From assembly GCF_015350975.1 (NCBI RefSeq), contig NZ_JADKRX010000002.1:656004-720003 (forward strand): a stretch of 64,000 nucleotides of DNA, written 5' to 3'. This document shows, piece after piece, positions 17,301-24,789 of the stretch. Under the pieces are notes generated by a model. The model did not search any database, was not told where the DNA came from, and saw only the letters and a list, made by a program, of their open reading frames with translations. The DNA is from Curtobacterium sp. VKM Ac-1395 (GTDB lineage Bacteria; Actinomycetota; Actinomycetes; Actinomycetales; Microbacteriaceae). Position 1 is the first letter of the stretch. Each line of letters starts with the position of its first letter. Both the position numbers and the translations under genes were made by a program.

Positions 17301-17591
17301 ATGAGCGACATCACCATCCACGAGGGCGACGAGTACACCGCCATCTACCACCAGGGTCCCTTCGACGGCACGACGGACACCCGCACCGCCACCGGCGACG
17401 GCATCGAGGACGAGGTGACGGTCTTCGCGGACGTGGAGGGCCTGCAGACGGCCTTCACCTACAAGGCCACGCACACCCGCCACGTGGTCGACCAGGTCTC
17501 GGTCGACTACACGTACGAGCCCGAGAAGTCCGACGACCTCGACGACCTGCAGGAGCGCGGCGACCGCAGCGGCGGGTTCGACCGGGAGTAG
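17301..17591 (+). CDS. Small conserved hypothetical acidic protein
   Basis: A 96-residue acidic protein that I do not recognise. The first 75 residues look like alternating beta strands (TIHEGDEYTAIYHQGPFDG, EVTVFADVEGLQTAFTYKATHT); the tail is Asp/Glu/Arg-rich and probably disordered. No membrane segment or signal peptide. The ATG at 17301 follows AGGAGG closely. It is divergent from marR and stands 29 bases before the thioredoxin-fold gene on the same strand, so these two may share a transcript. Confidence 0.65.
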   Translation: MSDITIHEGDEYTAIYHQGPFDGTTDTRTATGDGIEDEVTVFADVEGLQTAFTYKATHTRHVVDQVSVDYTYEPEKSDDLDDLQERGDRSGGFDRE

Positions 17592-17620
17592 TCCCACCCG
17601 CCACGACGTTGCAGGACCAC

Positions 17621-17884
17621 ATGCAGCTCGACCTCTGGACGTCCGCCTTCTGCGCACCGTGTGCCGCCGCACGCCGGGTGGCTGCCGACGCGGCACGGAT
17701 CGTCCCCGGGCTCGACGTGGTCGAACGCGACGTCGCGTCGTACCCCGACGACGCTGAAGACCTCGGCATCCGTTCGACCCCCACGATCATCGTGCGGCGG
17801 GCGGACGGTGCCGAGGTCTTCCGTTCTCCCGGCGTCCCGTCGCGCGACCAGCTGCTGCTGGCGGTCGCGAAGGCGGTCGACTAG
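17621..17884 (+). CDS. Thioredoxin/glutaredoxin-fold protein (CAPC)
   Basis: An 87-residue single-domain thioredoxin-fold protein. The redox motif CAPC follows the first strand (LDLWTSAFCAPCAAA), and the cis-proline segment is STPTIIV. It resembles small NrdH/glutaredoxin-like or thioredoxin-family proteins, with mycothiol or thioredoxin reductase as possible reductant (inference). The ATG at 17621 with AGGA four bases upstream was preferred over a TTG four codons earlier. A hairpin follows the stop. Confidence 0.75.
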   Translation: MQLDLWTSAFCAPCAAARRVAADAARIVPGLDVVERDVASYPDDAEDLGIRSTPTIIVRRADGAEVFRSPGVPSRDQLLLAVAKAVD

Positions 17885-17890
17885 CCGGAC

Positions 17891-17912
17891 GGGAGGCCCG
17901 GCTGGGCCCCCC
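17891..17912. terminator. Short hairpin between convergent genes
   Basis: GGGAGGCCC (17891-17899) pairs with GGGCCCCCC (17904-17912) with one mismatch, between the thioredoxin-fold gene and the convergent glycosyltransferase gene. The preceding GACGGGAGGCCCGG also follows the stops at 30549 and 35660. Confidence 0.6.
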
Positions 17913-17926
17913 GAGACCGCTCCGGT

Positions 17927-19360
17927 TCAGCGAGTGGTCGCCACCACGGCCGTGGTCGCCGTCGCGGCCTCGGCTGCGTCCGGCACAGGGGCCTGCTGCC
18001 GCTGCGTGCGCGGTGCCCGCACGACGGCCGGTGCTGGCGGACGAACCAGTCGGACGACCTGTCGCACGAGGCGCTTCGCCGTGCGCACGGGGACCCCGGC
18101 CGCGAGGGCGACGAGCCCCAGCACTGACTGGTCGGCCGGTCCGAGGGCGTTCTTCCGTTCCCACGCCCGACGGAACACCCCGCCGCGGCTCCGTCGTGCG
18201 GCTGGTCGGTCGACGAGGGCCCCGACGTCCCGCAGCGCCATCAGCCGATCGGTCCGGATCGCCCAGTCGTCGTCCGACTCCTGGTGGAAGTAGTTGTCCC
18301 TCCTCCAGTCGGGCCGGACCGTTCCGAAGACTCCGCCCACCAGGTCGATGGCGTCGCCCTCGAGTCCACTGTCGACGAAGACCTCGTTGATGAGCGGCCG
18401 GCTGATCCCGAAGTCCGTCAGGGTGAGCGCCGGGATGCCGCGGGCGACGGCCTCGAGCACGGCGGTCGAGCTGATCGTCACCAGGGCCACCGCGCGGTCG
18501 AGGTGCGTCGCCATCGGCCCGGTCGCCACGACGAGGTTCGGCGGCGCGTCCGCGGGGACCAGGTCGGCGTAGGGGAATGCCTCCCGGTGGGTCTGCTGCT
18601 CGCCAGCGACCGCCCGGGTCTTCACGACGACGCGCCACTCCGGGTGCTGCCTGGCCGTCTCGGCGAGCCACTGCACGACGCGGGCGCGTTCCTCGCGGGT
18701 GGGCGGCACGCTCGGCTGCGCGGCGAACACCACGGAGTCCGGTGTCCGAGCGGGGCTGCGCGAGGCGGTGCCGTTCGGGGCGGTGCGGGCGGGTGCGGCG
18801 GCGAAGGGCAGCGTGGCCAGCGCGAAGAACGGTTCCACGCCGTCCTCGGTGGCCAGGGCCTCGTAGTCGCGCACCTCGCGGTGGCTGTGCAAGACGAACA
18901 GGTCGGCCCGGGCGCGGGAGAACACGCCCTTCCACTTCGCCGGGAACGAGATCCCGGGCAGTCCGGTCACGAGGACCGGACGACGAGGGACCCGGCGGTG
19001 GACCTCCTCGATCAGCAGCTCGGCGACCGGACCGATCACCGACACGAGCACCGCGTCCGGCGGGTCCTGGCGGAGGCGTTCCACCACCGCGTCGACGTCG
19101 AGCGGTGCGGGCGGCTCAGTGGTCAGGTGTGCGAGCCGGTCGTCGAGCCCGCGGAACGCCGACCGGAGCTGCGCCGGGCTCGCCGTGCGAGGGGTGTGCA
19201 CCACGAGGAGCTCCAGCGACCAGTCGGCGGGCGCTGCCGCGAGGAGGTGGGCGCCCCACTTCGCGAAGGAGTCCGTGTCCACGATCCCGACCACGAGCCT
19301 CCCGGCCGTGCCGTCGCGGTCATGCGACCGCGCCGTCGTGACCGGACCGTCCGCCCTCAC
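17927..19360 (-). CDS. Putative surface-glycan glycosyltransferase of the NeuAB operon
   Basis: A 477-residue protein with no close characterised family that I can name (similar proteins are annotated as DUF6716-type putative glycosyltransferases; I recall this and did not test it). The N-terminal part has Rossmann-like GRLVVGIVDTDSFAKW and LVSVIGPVAELL segments; the C-terminal half has TISSTAVLEAVARGIPALTLTDFGISRP, the sugar-nucleotide site pattern of GT-B enzymes such as polysaccharide and CDP-polyol transferases. The C-terminus ends in Arg-rich helices and an Ala/Thr tail. The GTG at 19360 overlaps the neuB stop, so it is co-translated with neuB and probably uses its CMP-activated nine-carbon sugar product. 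Confidence 0.7.
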   Translation of the reverse strand: MRADGPVTTARSHDRDGTAGRLVVGIVDTDSFAKWGAHLLAAAPADWSLELLVVHTPRTASPAQLRSAFRGLDDRLAHLTTEPPAPLDVDAVVERLRQDPPDAVLVSVIGPVAELLIEEVHRRVPRRPVLVTGLPGISFPAKWKGVFSRARADLFVLHSHREVRDYEALATEDGVEPFFALATLPFAAAPARTAPNGTASRSPARTPDSVVFAAQPSVPPTREERARVVQWLAETARQHPEWRVVVKTRAVAGEQQTHREAFPYADLVPADAPPNLVVATGPMATHLDRAVALVTISSTAVLEAVARGIPALTLTDFGISRPLINEVFVDSGLEGDAIDLVGGVFGTVRPDWRRDNYFHQESDDDWAIRTDRLMALRDVGALVDRPAARRSRGGVFRRAWERKNALGPADQSVLGLVALAAGVPVRTAKRLVRQVVRLVRPPAPAVVRAPRTQRQQAPVPDAAEAATATTAVVATTR

Positions 19361-20229
19361 GCGTCGACGCGACGCAGCTTCGCCAGCGGTGCCAGCTCGC
19401 CCGGCATGACCCGCTTGACCCCGTCGCCGAGGGCGGTCTCGATGATGCGGACGTCGCGCGCGAGGGTCTTCAGGCCGTGCGGCTCGAGCGACGCGGCGTG
19501 GTCGGAGCCCCACATCGTGCGGTCCAGCGTGATGTGGCGCTCGACGGCCGTCGCGCCGAGGGCGACGGCGGCGACCGAGATCTGCAGGCCGGGCTCGTGG
19601 CCGGAGTAGCCGACCGGCACGCCGCTGTAGCGCTGGGCGAGGGTGTCGATCATGCGGAGGTTGGCCTCCTCGGGCGGCAGCGGGTACGTCGACGTCGCGT
19701 GCATGAGGACGAGCTGCTCCGTGCCGAGGGCCGCGACCGCGCGGTCGATCTGCTCCAGCGTGGACATGCCGGTCGACAGGATCACGGGCTTGCCGGTCGC
19801 GGCCACCGCGGCGAGCAGGCCGAGGTCCGTGACGGAGGCCGAGGCGATCTTGTACGCGACGACGTTGAGGTCCTCGAGGAAGTCCACCGACGGCTCGTCC
19901 CACGGCGACGCGAACCAGTCGAGGCCGCGGAGCGTGGCGTGGTCGCCGATCTCGATGTACTGGTCGCGGTCGAACTCGACGCGGTAGCGGTACTCGAGGT
20001 AGGTCATCTCGCCCCACGGGGTGCTGCGCGGGGTCTGCTTCATGTGCTCGGGCGTGGAGATCGCGGGCGTGCGCTTCTGGAACTTGACCGCCTGGAGCCC
20101 GGCGTCGGCCGCGACGTCGATGAGCTGCTTGGCGATGTCGACGTCGCCGTTGTGGTTCAGGCCGATCTCGCCGATGAGGTAGGCGGGGTGCCCGGCGCCG
20201 ATCGTGGACGTGCCGATGTGGACGGTCAT
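19357..20229 (-). CDS. neuB: N-acetylneuraminate synthase-family protein (NeuB), no SAF domain
   Basis: A 290-residue NeuB-type TIM barrel that would condense phosphoenolpyruvate with a mannosamine-type or related sugar to give a nonulosonic acid. EIGLNHNGD, AVKFQKRTP, KPVILSTGMSTLEQI and GYSGHEPG are the family motifs. Characterised NeuB proteins are about 340-350 residues with a C-terminal antifreeze-like SAF domain that reaches into the partner active site; this one stops at the domain junction (GELAPLAKLRRVDA) and lacks it. ATGA overlap with neuA and GTGA overlap with the glycosyltransferase gene define the operon. Confidence 0.88.
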   Translation of the reverse strand: MTVHIGTSTIGAGHPAYLIGEIGLNHNGDVDIAKQLIDVAADAGLQAVKFQKRTPAISTPEHMKQTPRSTPWGEMTYLEYRYRVEFDRDQYIEIGDHATLRGLDWFASPWDEPSVDFLEDLNVVAYKIASASVTDLGLLAAVAATGKPVILSTGMSTLEQIDRAVAALGTEQLVLMHATSTYPLPPEEANLRMIDTLAQRYSGVPVGYSGHEPGLQISVAAVALGATAVERHITLDRTMWGSDHAASLEPHGLKTLARDVRIIETALGDGVKRVMPGELAPLAKLRRVDA

Positions 20230-21029
20230 GGTGCTCCGTTCGTCGTGGCGAGGTGCCACCACTGGGGGTCGAGTGGCTCCGGCAGGGTCGCGGTGTGGTG
20301 GGGGTCGAGCGGGTGGTGCATGGCCTGCGCGTTCTGCGCCTGGTGCGTGGCGTGCGCTTCGTGCGCTTCGGCCTGGGCCAGGTCGGACTCGTCGTCGATG
20401 TCGATCGCACCGCTCGGGTCCACGGAGACGATCTCCACGCGGCCGAAGAACCGGTGCTGGTGCTGCCGGAACCCGTCCGTGCGGAGGGCGTAGAACGCAC
20501 CGGTCTCGCGGTGCTCCGGCTCGCGGTCCTGACGGCGGGGGCGGACGGCTGCGTCGTGGTTCACCGCGACGGCGTGCCCGGCAGCGTCGACACGCCAGAG
20601 GAAGGCGTGCGAGGGCGTCGCCGCGAACACCGCGTCCGCCGAGCCGCCGATGACCCGGGCGACGGCGTCGTCGAGGTCGGCCGGGTCGATGAAGGGCGAC
20701 GTGGCCTGGAGGAAGAGGAGCACCTGCGGCTCGTCGCCCGTGGCGTGCAGGGCGTCGAGGGTGTGCAGGAGCGCGGACTCGGACGAGGCCTCGTCGCCTG
20801 CGAGCTCCGGCGGGCGTCGGACCACGCGTGCCCCGGCGGCGACGGCCTCGGCGGCGATGTCGTCCCCGTCCGTCGAGACCACGACACCGTCCACGAGCCG
20901 GGCACGCTGGGCGGACTCGATCGCCCGCCGGAGCAGCGTGCGGCCGCCCACGGTGCGGAGGTTCTTGCCGGGGATGCCCTTCGAGCCGGCGCGTGCCGGG
21001 ATGACGGCGACGACGCGCAGGGTGCTCAT
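20226..21029 (-). CDS. neuA: CMP-nonulosonate cytidylyltransferase (NeuA-like)
   Basis: A 267-residue nucleotidyltransferase that activates a nonulosonic acid with CTP. IPARAGSKGIPGKNLRTVGG at about residues 10-29 is the CMP-sialate synthetase fingerprint; QATSPFIDPADLDDAV and IDIDDESDLAQAE are later family motifs. After about residue 225 an His/Gln/Ala-rich low-complexity tail (HEAHATHQAQNAQAMHH) is unusual. TAGCGT (21036-21041) lies six bases before the ATG, so the operon mRNA is probably leaderless. First gene of neuA-neuB-glycosyltransferase; no NeuC-type epimerase is in the window. Confidence 0.88.
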   Translation of the reverse strand: MSTLRVVAVIPARAGSKGIPGKNLRTVGGRTLLRRAIESAQRARLVDGVVVSTDGDDIAAEAVAAGARVVRRPPELAGDEASSESALLHTLDALHATGDEPQVLLFLQATSPFIDPADLDDAVARVIGGSADAVFAATPSHAFLWRVDAAGHAVAVNHDAAVRPRRQDREPEHRETGAFYALRTDGFRQHQHRFFGRVEIVSVDPSGAIDIDDESDLAQAEAHEAHATHQAQNAQAMHHPLDPHHTATLPEPLDPQWWHLATTNGAP

Positions 21030-21114
21030 GCTCGAACGCTAGGGAGGCCGCGTGGCCGGGAGGCGAACGGCGGGCAAGCGCGCGCCCAACGCCGTGTTGC
21101 GGGGCCGGTCGGCG

Positions 21115-21480
21115 TGTGCGCACGGCCGCTCGCCCGAGCGGGCGGAATGCCCGCGTGCGCCGGGCACCCGACCGCGACATTCCGCCCGCTCGCCCGGCGG
21201 CGCCGCGGGCGCGGAACCGGCGGAGGGCCGAGCGGGCGAAATGCCGGGGTGCGCGTGCGGGGCGACCGCGGCAATCCGCCCGCTCGTCGCCGCGGGGTGG
21301 CAGGCGGGACGGGCGGAGGGCCGAGCGGGCGAATTGGCCGCGTACACCGGACGCCCGACCGCGGCATTCCGCCCGCTCGTCGCCGCGGGGTGGCAGGCGG
21401 GACGCGCGGACGGCCGAGCGGGCGAATTGGCCGCGTACACGGGGCGCCCGACCGCGGCATTCCGCCCGTTCGGCGTCGGC
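21115..21480 (-). repeat. Palindromic repeat array B (four units, minus orientation)
   Basis: Occupies the 500-base gap between neuA and the P-loop gene at 21535. Four units of about 58 bases start at 21135, 21229, 21322 and 21415 (period 93-94). Arms are CGAGCGGGCG-type on the left and ATTCCGCCCGCTCG on the right. Read on the minus strand the units contain GGCGGAATGCCGCGGTCGGG, the same asymmetric core as array A, so array B is the same family in the opposite orientation. Spacers of about 35 bases (CCGCGGGGTGGCAGGCGGGA) are alike among units but differ from array A spacers. No gene is seen in the gap. Confidence 0.9.
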
Positions 21481-21534
21481 GACGGCGGGCGCGGGCCATC
21501 GGCCGGCGCCCGCACGGGTGGGTAGGGTCGACGG

Positions 21535-22095
21535 ATGCTCAGCGCCGACGACGTCCTCGATCCGGTGCCCCGGCGCGTGCTCGTCGCGGGCACGACCGGC
21601 GTGGGCAAGACCACGACCGCGGGCCGGATCGGTCGGGCGCTCGGGATCCCGCACACCGAGATCGACAGCCGGTACCACGGGCCGGGGTGGGTGCCGCGGG
21701 CGGAGTTCGTCGCCGAGGTCGAGGCCTACACGGCGGAACCGGCCTGGGTCACCGAGTGGCAGTACCGCCAGGTGCGGGCGACGCTGGCCCAGCGCGCCGA
21801 CACCCTGGTGTGGCTCGACCTGCCGATCCCGGTGGCCTTCTGGCGACTCCTGCGTCGGACGGTCAGGCGGCGAGTCGGACGGGTCGAGCTGTGGAACGGC
21901 AACGTCGAGCCGCCGTTCTGGACCTTCTTCACGAGCCGGGACCACATCGTCCGGTGGAGCCTCCGGACGCAGTGGAAGATGCGGCAGCAGGTGCCACCAC
22001 TCGAGCGGTCCGCACCACATCTGCGCATCGTGCGCCTGCGTTCGCAGCGGGAGGTCGACGCGTGGGTCGACCGCCTCACCCGCGGTCCGGAATAA
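21535..22095 (+). CDS. P-loop topology-modulation/adenylate kinase-like protein
   Basis: A 186-residue P-loop protein with Walker A AGTTGVGKTTTAG at about residues 19-31, IPHTEIDSRYHGPGW (acidic metal/substrate loop), TLVWLDLPIPVAFWRLLRRTVRRR (Walker B strand followed by a basic lid) and ELWNGNVEP. This is the layout of the FlaR/DNA-topology-modulation adenylate-kinase-like family, common in actinobacteria with no settled substrate. TAGGGT (21523-21528) six bases before the ATG and no ribosome site indicate a leaderless mRNA. tRNA-Arg follows 14 bases after the stop. Confidence 0.78.
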   Translation: MLSADDVLDPVPRRVLVAGTTGVGKTTTAGRIGRALGIPHTEIDSRYHGPGWVPRAEFVAEVEAYTAEPAWVTEWQYRQVRATLAQRADTLVWLDLPIPVAFWRLLRRTVRRRVGRVELWNGNVEPPFWTFFTSRDHIVRWSLRTQWKMRQQVPPLERSAPHLRIVRLRSQREVDAWVDRLTRGPE

Positions 22096-22109
22096 GATCG
22101 AGGGAGTCA

Positions 22110-22182
22110 GCCCCCGTAGCTCAGTGGATAGAGCAGGTGGTTTCTACCCACCGTGCCGCGGGTTCGATTCCTGCCGGGGGCA
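22110..22182 (+). tRNA. tRNA-Arg (TCT)
   Basis: Complete cloverleaf: acceptor GCCCCCG/CGGGGGC, D arm TAGCTCAGTGGATAGAGC, anticodon stem GGTGG/CCACC with loop TTTCTAC (anticodon TCT), T arm GCGGGTTCGATTCCTGC, discriminator A. CCA is not encoded. No integrase or duplicated 3' end is visible nearby. Confidence 0.95.
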
Positions 22183-22188
22183 CCGACG

Positions 22189-22224
22189 ACGAGGGCCGCC
22201 ATCCGATCGGATGGCGGCCCTCGT
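22189..22224. terminator. Bidirectional terminator after tRNA-Arg
   Basis: A perfect 16-bp stem (22189-22204 with 22209-22224, ACGAGGGCCGCCATCC and its complement) with a GATC loop lies between tRNA-Arg and the convergent membrane-protein gene. Confidence 0.9.
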
Positions 22225-22248
22225 TCCGTGCACGGGGTGTGCGGGTGA

Positions 22249-23619
22249 CTACTCGTCGTCCTCGGCGCGACGGCGGAGCTCGTTCGCGCTGATCGGCTGG
22301 GTGTAGGTCGAGTCGTCCGGATCTGCGGGGGCGTTCTCGGACGGGTTCGGCGCCGACGTCGGCGTGCCGGAGCTGGCGTCGGGAGCGTCCTGGTCGCCGT
22401 CGCTGGTCCGGGCGTCACGCAGTTCCGCGAGGCGCTCGGGGGAGACGGTGTCGTCCACCGCGTCGTCGTTGTCCGAGTCGGACGCCGACGTCGAGCTCGA
22501 CGACGAGCCCCACGATTCCGACGAGCCCGACGAGTCCGACGAGCCCGACGAGCCCGACGAGCCCGACGAGCCCGACGATGCGGGGGATGCAGGCGACGAC
22601 GCGGAGGACCACGACGGGATCGACGAGTCACGCGTGGAGGAGCCAGGGGTGCCGAGCGCCGGACGGATCGGCGCGACCTGGTCGTCACCGTACGGCCGGG
22701 TGACCCCGTCCGACGAGCCGGCGTACGGCCGGGTGACCCCGTCCGAGGAGTCCGAGTACGGCCGGGTGACCCCGTCGGAGTACGGCTGCGTGACGCCATC
22801 GGCGTACGAGCGCGTCGCACCGTCGGAGATCGGCGTGGTCTCGTTCGAGTCGGAACCAGAGCCCGACTCGTCACCACGTGACGGGGCGGCATCGGCGCGC
22901 GCGGCGGCGAAGGCGGCGGCCGTCCCGCCGACCGCGGCAGGGGCGGTGGAGCCGGACGCGGCGGACGTGGGCTGCGCGGCGGGGGCAGGGGAGCCTCCTG
23001 TCCGCTGGGGGGCACGGAGCGACGTCGTGGTCGGCGTCGGCGCCGGCTCGGGGGCGCGCTTGCCGTCAGCCTGGTCGGCGCTCCAGTTCTGCTGGCGCTT
23101 GATCAGGTCCGCGTCGGGGTCGGGGGACTCGAACTTCCAGCGCTCGAGGTCGCTCTTGAACAGCTTCTTCGCGCGACCCGGGCGCGCCTGCCACTCGAGC
23201 AGTCGGTCACGGAACTCGGCGAGGGACTGGTCGGCCTGGAAGTTGAAGGTCGAGGAGTTCTTCTTGATGTCCGCGATCTCGTGCTGCGCCCAGGTGGCGG
23301 CGAGCGGTGCTCCGGTGGTGGGGAGCAGACGCAGGCGGATGTCGGCGTCCTCGGCGAGGTGGTCCGTGTAGTTCCGCTCGTCGTGGCCGAGCGAACCCCA
23401 GGTCGCGGCCTTGCGAGCAGCGCTGATGATCGCCGCGACGGCGGCGTTCTTCGACTCGCGTTCCTGCAGGGCGACCACCCGCTTGGTGGCGCTGCGGCCG
23501 ATGAGGGCGGCGACGATCCCGGCGACGATGATCGCCACGAAGGGGATCACCGCTCCCGAGAAGACCCGCCAGCCCGTGTCCGACGAAGTCCAGTCGATGA
23601 AGTCGTTCCACCAGTCCAT
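22249..23619 (-). CDS. Membrane-anchored hypothetical protein with repeat-rich tail
   Basis: A 456-residue protein of unknown function. One membrane helix (about residues 20-43) follows a Trp-rich N-terminus (MDWWNDFIDWTSSDTGW); residues 45-190 form a charged, mostly helical cytoplasmic domain (DFT-like ADQSLAEFRDRLLEWQARPG, KSDLERWKFESPDPDADL). From about residue 200 the chain is low complexity: Pro/Thr/Ala-rich, then imperfect DGVTRPYSD heptad-like repeats, then (Gly-Ser-Ser)n runs, and a conserved-looking end STYTQPISANELRRRAEDDE. The ATG at 23619 was chosen for the membrane-anchor start; longer in-frame versions read into repeats upstream. Thr-Arg-Pro and Thr-Gln-Pro sites could be kinase targets (speculative). 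Confidence 0.7.
   Translation of the reverse strand: MDWWNDFIDWTSSDTGWRVFSGAVIPFVAIIVAGIVAALIGRSATKRVVALQERESKNAAVAAIISAARKAATWGSLGHDERNYTDHLAEDADIRLRLLPTTGAPLAATWAQHEIADIKKNSSTFNFQADQSLAEFRDRLLEWQARPGRAKKLFKSDLERWKFESPDPDADLIKRQQNWSADQADGKRAPEPAPTPTTTSLRAPQRTGGSPAPAAQPTSAASGSTAPAAVGGTAAAFAAARADAAPSRGDESGSGSDSNETTPISDGATRSYADGVTQPYSDGVTRPYSDSSDGVTRPYAGSSDGVTRPYGDDQVAPIRPALGTPGSSTRDSSIPSWSSASSPASPASSGSSGSSGSSGSSDSSGSSESWGSSSSSTSASDSDNDDAVDDTVSPERLAELRDARTSDGDQDAPDASSGTPTSAPNPSENAPADPDDSTYTQPISANELRRRAEDDE
22520..22573 (-). repeat. Nine-base minisatellite GACGAGCCC x6
   Basis: Six head-to-tail 9-base units (one with T for C), encoding Gly-Ser-Ser repeats on the minus strand of the membrane-protein gene. 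Length change would keep the frame. Confidence 0.85.
22690..22828 (-). repeat. Coding repeats for DGVTRPY-type motifs
   Basis: Three copies of GTACGGCCGGGTGACCCCGTC and two more diverged copies (GTACGGCTGCGTGACGCCATC, GTACGAGCGCGTCGCACCGTC), spaced by 24-42 bases, encode repeated DGVTRPY or DGVTQPY units on the minus strand. Confidence 0.85.
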
Positions 23620-23688
23620 GCGCGCACCATATCCAGGAGCGAGCGCCTTCTGAGGGACCTTCGGCGGCGTTCCCCGCATCCCACGGGC

Positions 23689-23739
23689 GGCAGTGCTGCC
23701 GAGCAGGCAGCGGTGGCAGTGCTGCCGAGCAGGCAGCGG
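23689..23739. repeat. Tandem 26-base repeat with internal hairpins
   Basis: Two identical copies of GGCAGTGCTGCCGAGCAGGCAGCGG (given in part: GGCAGTGCTGCCGAGCAGG) occur at 23689-23713 and 23715-23739, with a third partial GTCAGCGCTGCC following. Each holds GGCAG-TG-CTGCC and CTGCC-GAGCA-GGCAG stems. It lies downstream of the small minus-strand gene at 23768 and may act as its terminator. Confidence 0.7.
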
Positions 23740-23767
23740 CGTCAGCGCTGCCGGGTCCGCACCGGCG

Positions 23768-24034
23768 TCACCAGCGGAGGCAGTCCACCGCGTCGTCGGC
23801 GGACCAGACGTTGGGCAGCTCCACGAAGCGCCGCTCCGCCGGGACGTAGCGACGAGCGCGGTACGCGGTGCCGCCGGCGATGTCGACCCGGTCGACGTAC
23901 CCGACGATCTCGCCGTTGGTCCGGGTGACGCGGGAGAGGTCGTCACGGACGTCGAGGATGCGGAGGTCGCCGCGCGACCGGGCGACGGGGGAGACCGTGC
24001 GGATGTGCAGCTGGGGTTCGGTGCTCGTCAGCAA
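23768..24034 (-). CDS. Small hypothetical protein
   Basis: An 88-residue basic protein that I do not recognise. It looks like a single small beta-rich domain (LHIRTVSPVARSRGDLRILDV, IVGYVDRVDIAGGTAYRARRYVP, RFVELPNVWSADDAVDCLRW) without membrane segment or signal peptide. The TTG start at 24034 was chosen because AAGGAG sits seven bases upstream; longer in-frame versions lack a ribosome site. It is divergent from msrA. Confidence 0.6.
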   Translation of the reverse strand: MLTSTEPQLHIRTVSPVARSRGDLRILDVRDDLSRVTRTNGEIVGYVDRVDIAGGTAYRARRYVPAERRFVELPNVWSADDAVDCLRW

Positions 24035-24224
24035 GGGGGTCTCCTTCGTTCGTCGGTGCGTGGTGCTGGGCGGTGGCTGTCCGTCTGGTGGAGACGCTAC
24101 GGGCCACCACCGACACGCCGAGGGGGCGATGGTGCACTGGGGAACAGACGGCGCCGGACCGGTGTTGTGGAGGAGGTATCCCCCAGTCCGGTCTCCTCGG
24201 AGGCCAGGAAGATAGGTTGTGCCC

Positions 24225-24752
24225 ATGACCACGTTCGTGCTCGCAGGTGGATGTTTCTGGTGTCTCGACGCCGTGTACCGCACGCTCCAGGGTGTGCAGG
24301 ACGTGGAGTCCGGCTACATCGGTGGCCGGGTGGAGAACCCGTCCTACGAACTGGTGTGCACCGGTTCGACCGGTCACGCCGAGGCCGTCGCGGTGACCTT
24401 CGACGAGTCCGTCATCCCCGCCGACGTCATCCTCGACGTCTTCTTCACGCTTCACGACCCGCGCCAGCTCAACCGCCAGGGCGCTGACGTCGGCACGCAG
24501 TACCGCTCCGCGATGTTCCCCGCCGACGACGAGCAGCGCGCGCTGTTCGAGAAGGCGATCGAGCGCGCGTCGGACATCTGGGACGGCGGGATCGTCACGA
24601 CGATCGAGCCGCTCACCACGTTCTTCCCCGCCGAGGAGTACCACCAGGACTTCTTCGCGAAGAACCCCGGTCAGGGCTACTGCCTCGCAGTCGCACTGCC
24701 GAAGGTGAACAAGGTCCGCAAGGCCTACAGTCAGTACATCCTGGCGTCCTGA
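24225..24752 (+). CDS. msrA: Peptide methionine-S-sulfoxide reductase MsrA
   Basis: A 175-residue enzyme that repairs methionine-S-sulfoxide in proteins. GGCFWCLDAVYRTLQGV near the N-terminus carries the catalytic Cys; GYIGGRVENPSYE, HAEAVAVTFDES, HDPRQLNRQGADVGTQYRS and FFPAEEYHQDFF are the standard MsrA blocks in order. TAGGTT (24213-24218) lies six bases before the ATG at 24225 with no ribosome site, pointing to a leaderless mRNA; the in-frame GTG two codons upstream is therefore unlikely. Cytoplasmic, thioredoxin-recycled. Confidence 0.97.
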   Translation: MTTFVLAGGCFWCLDAVYRTLQGVQDVESGYIGGRVENPSYELVCTGSTGHAEAVAVTFDESVIPADVILDVFFTLHDPRQLNRQGADVGTQYRSAMFPADDEQRALFEKAIERASDIWDGGIVTTIEPLTTFFPAEEYHQDFFAKNPGQGYCLAVALPKVNKVRKAYSQYILAS

Positions 24753-24789
24753 ACGACGGGCGTCGGGGCCACGAGGAGGTGGTCGAACG

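Noticed and set aside
22110..22182. tRNA-Arg as a phage or island attachment site
   Set aside because: No integrase, no duplicated tRNA 3' end and no change in gene style nearby; a normal terminator follows.
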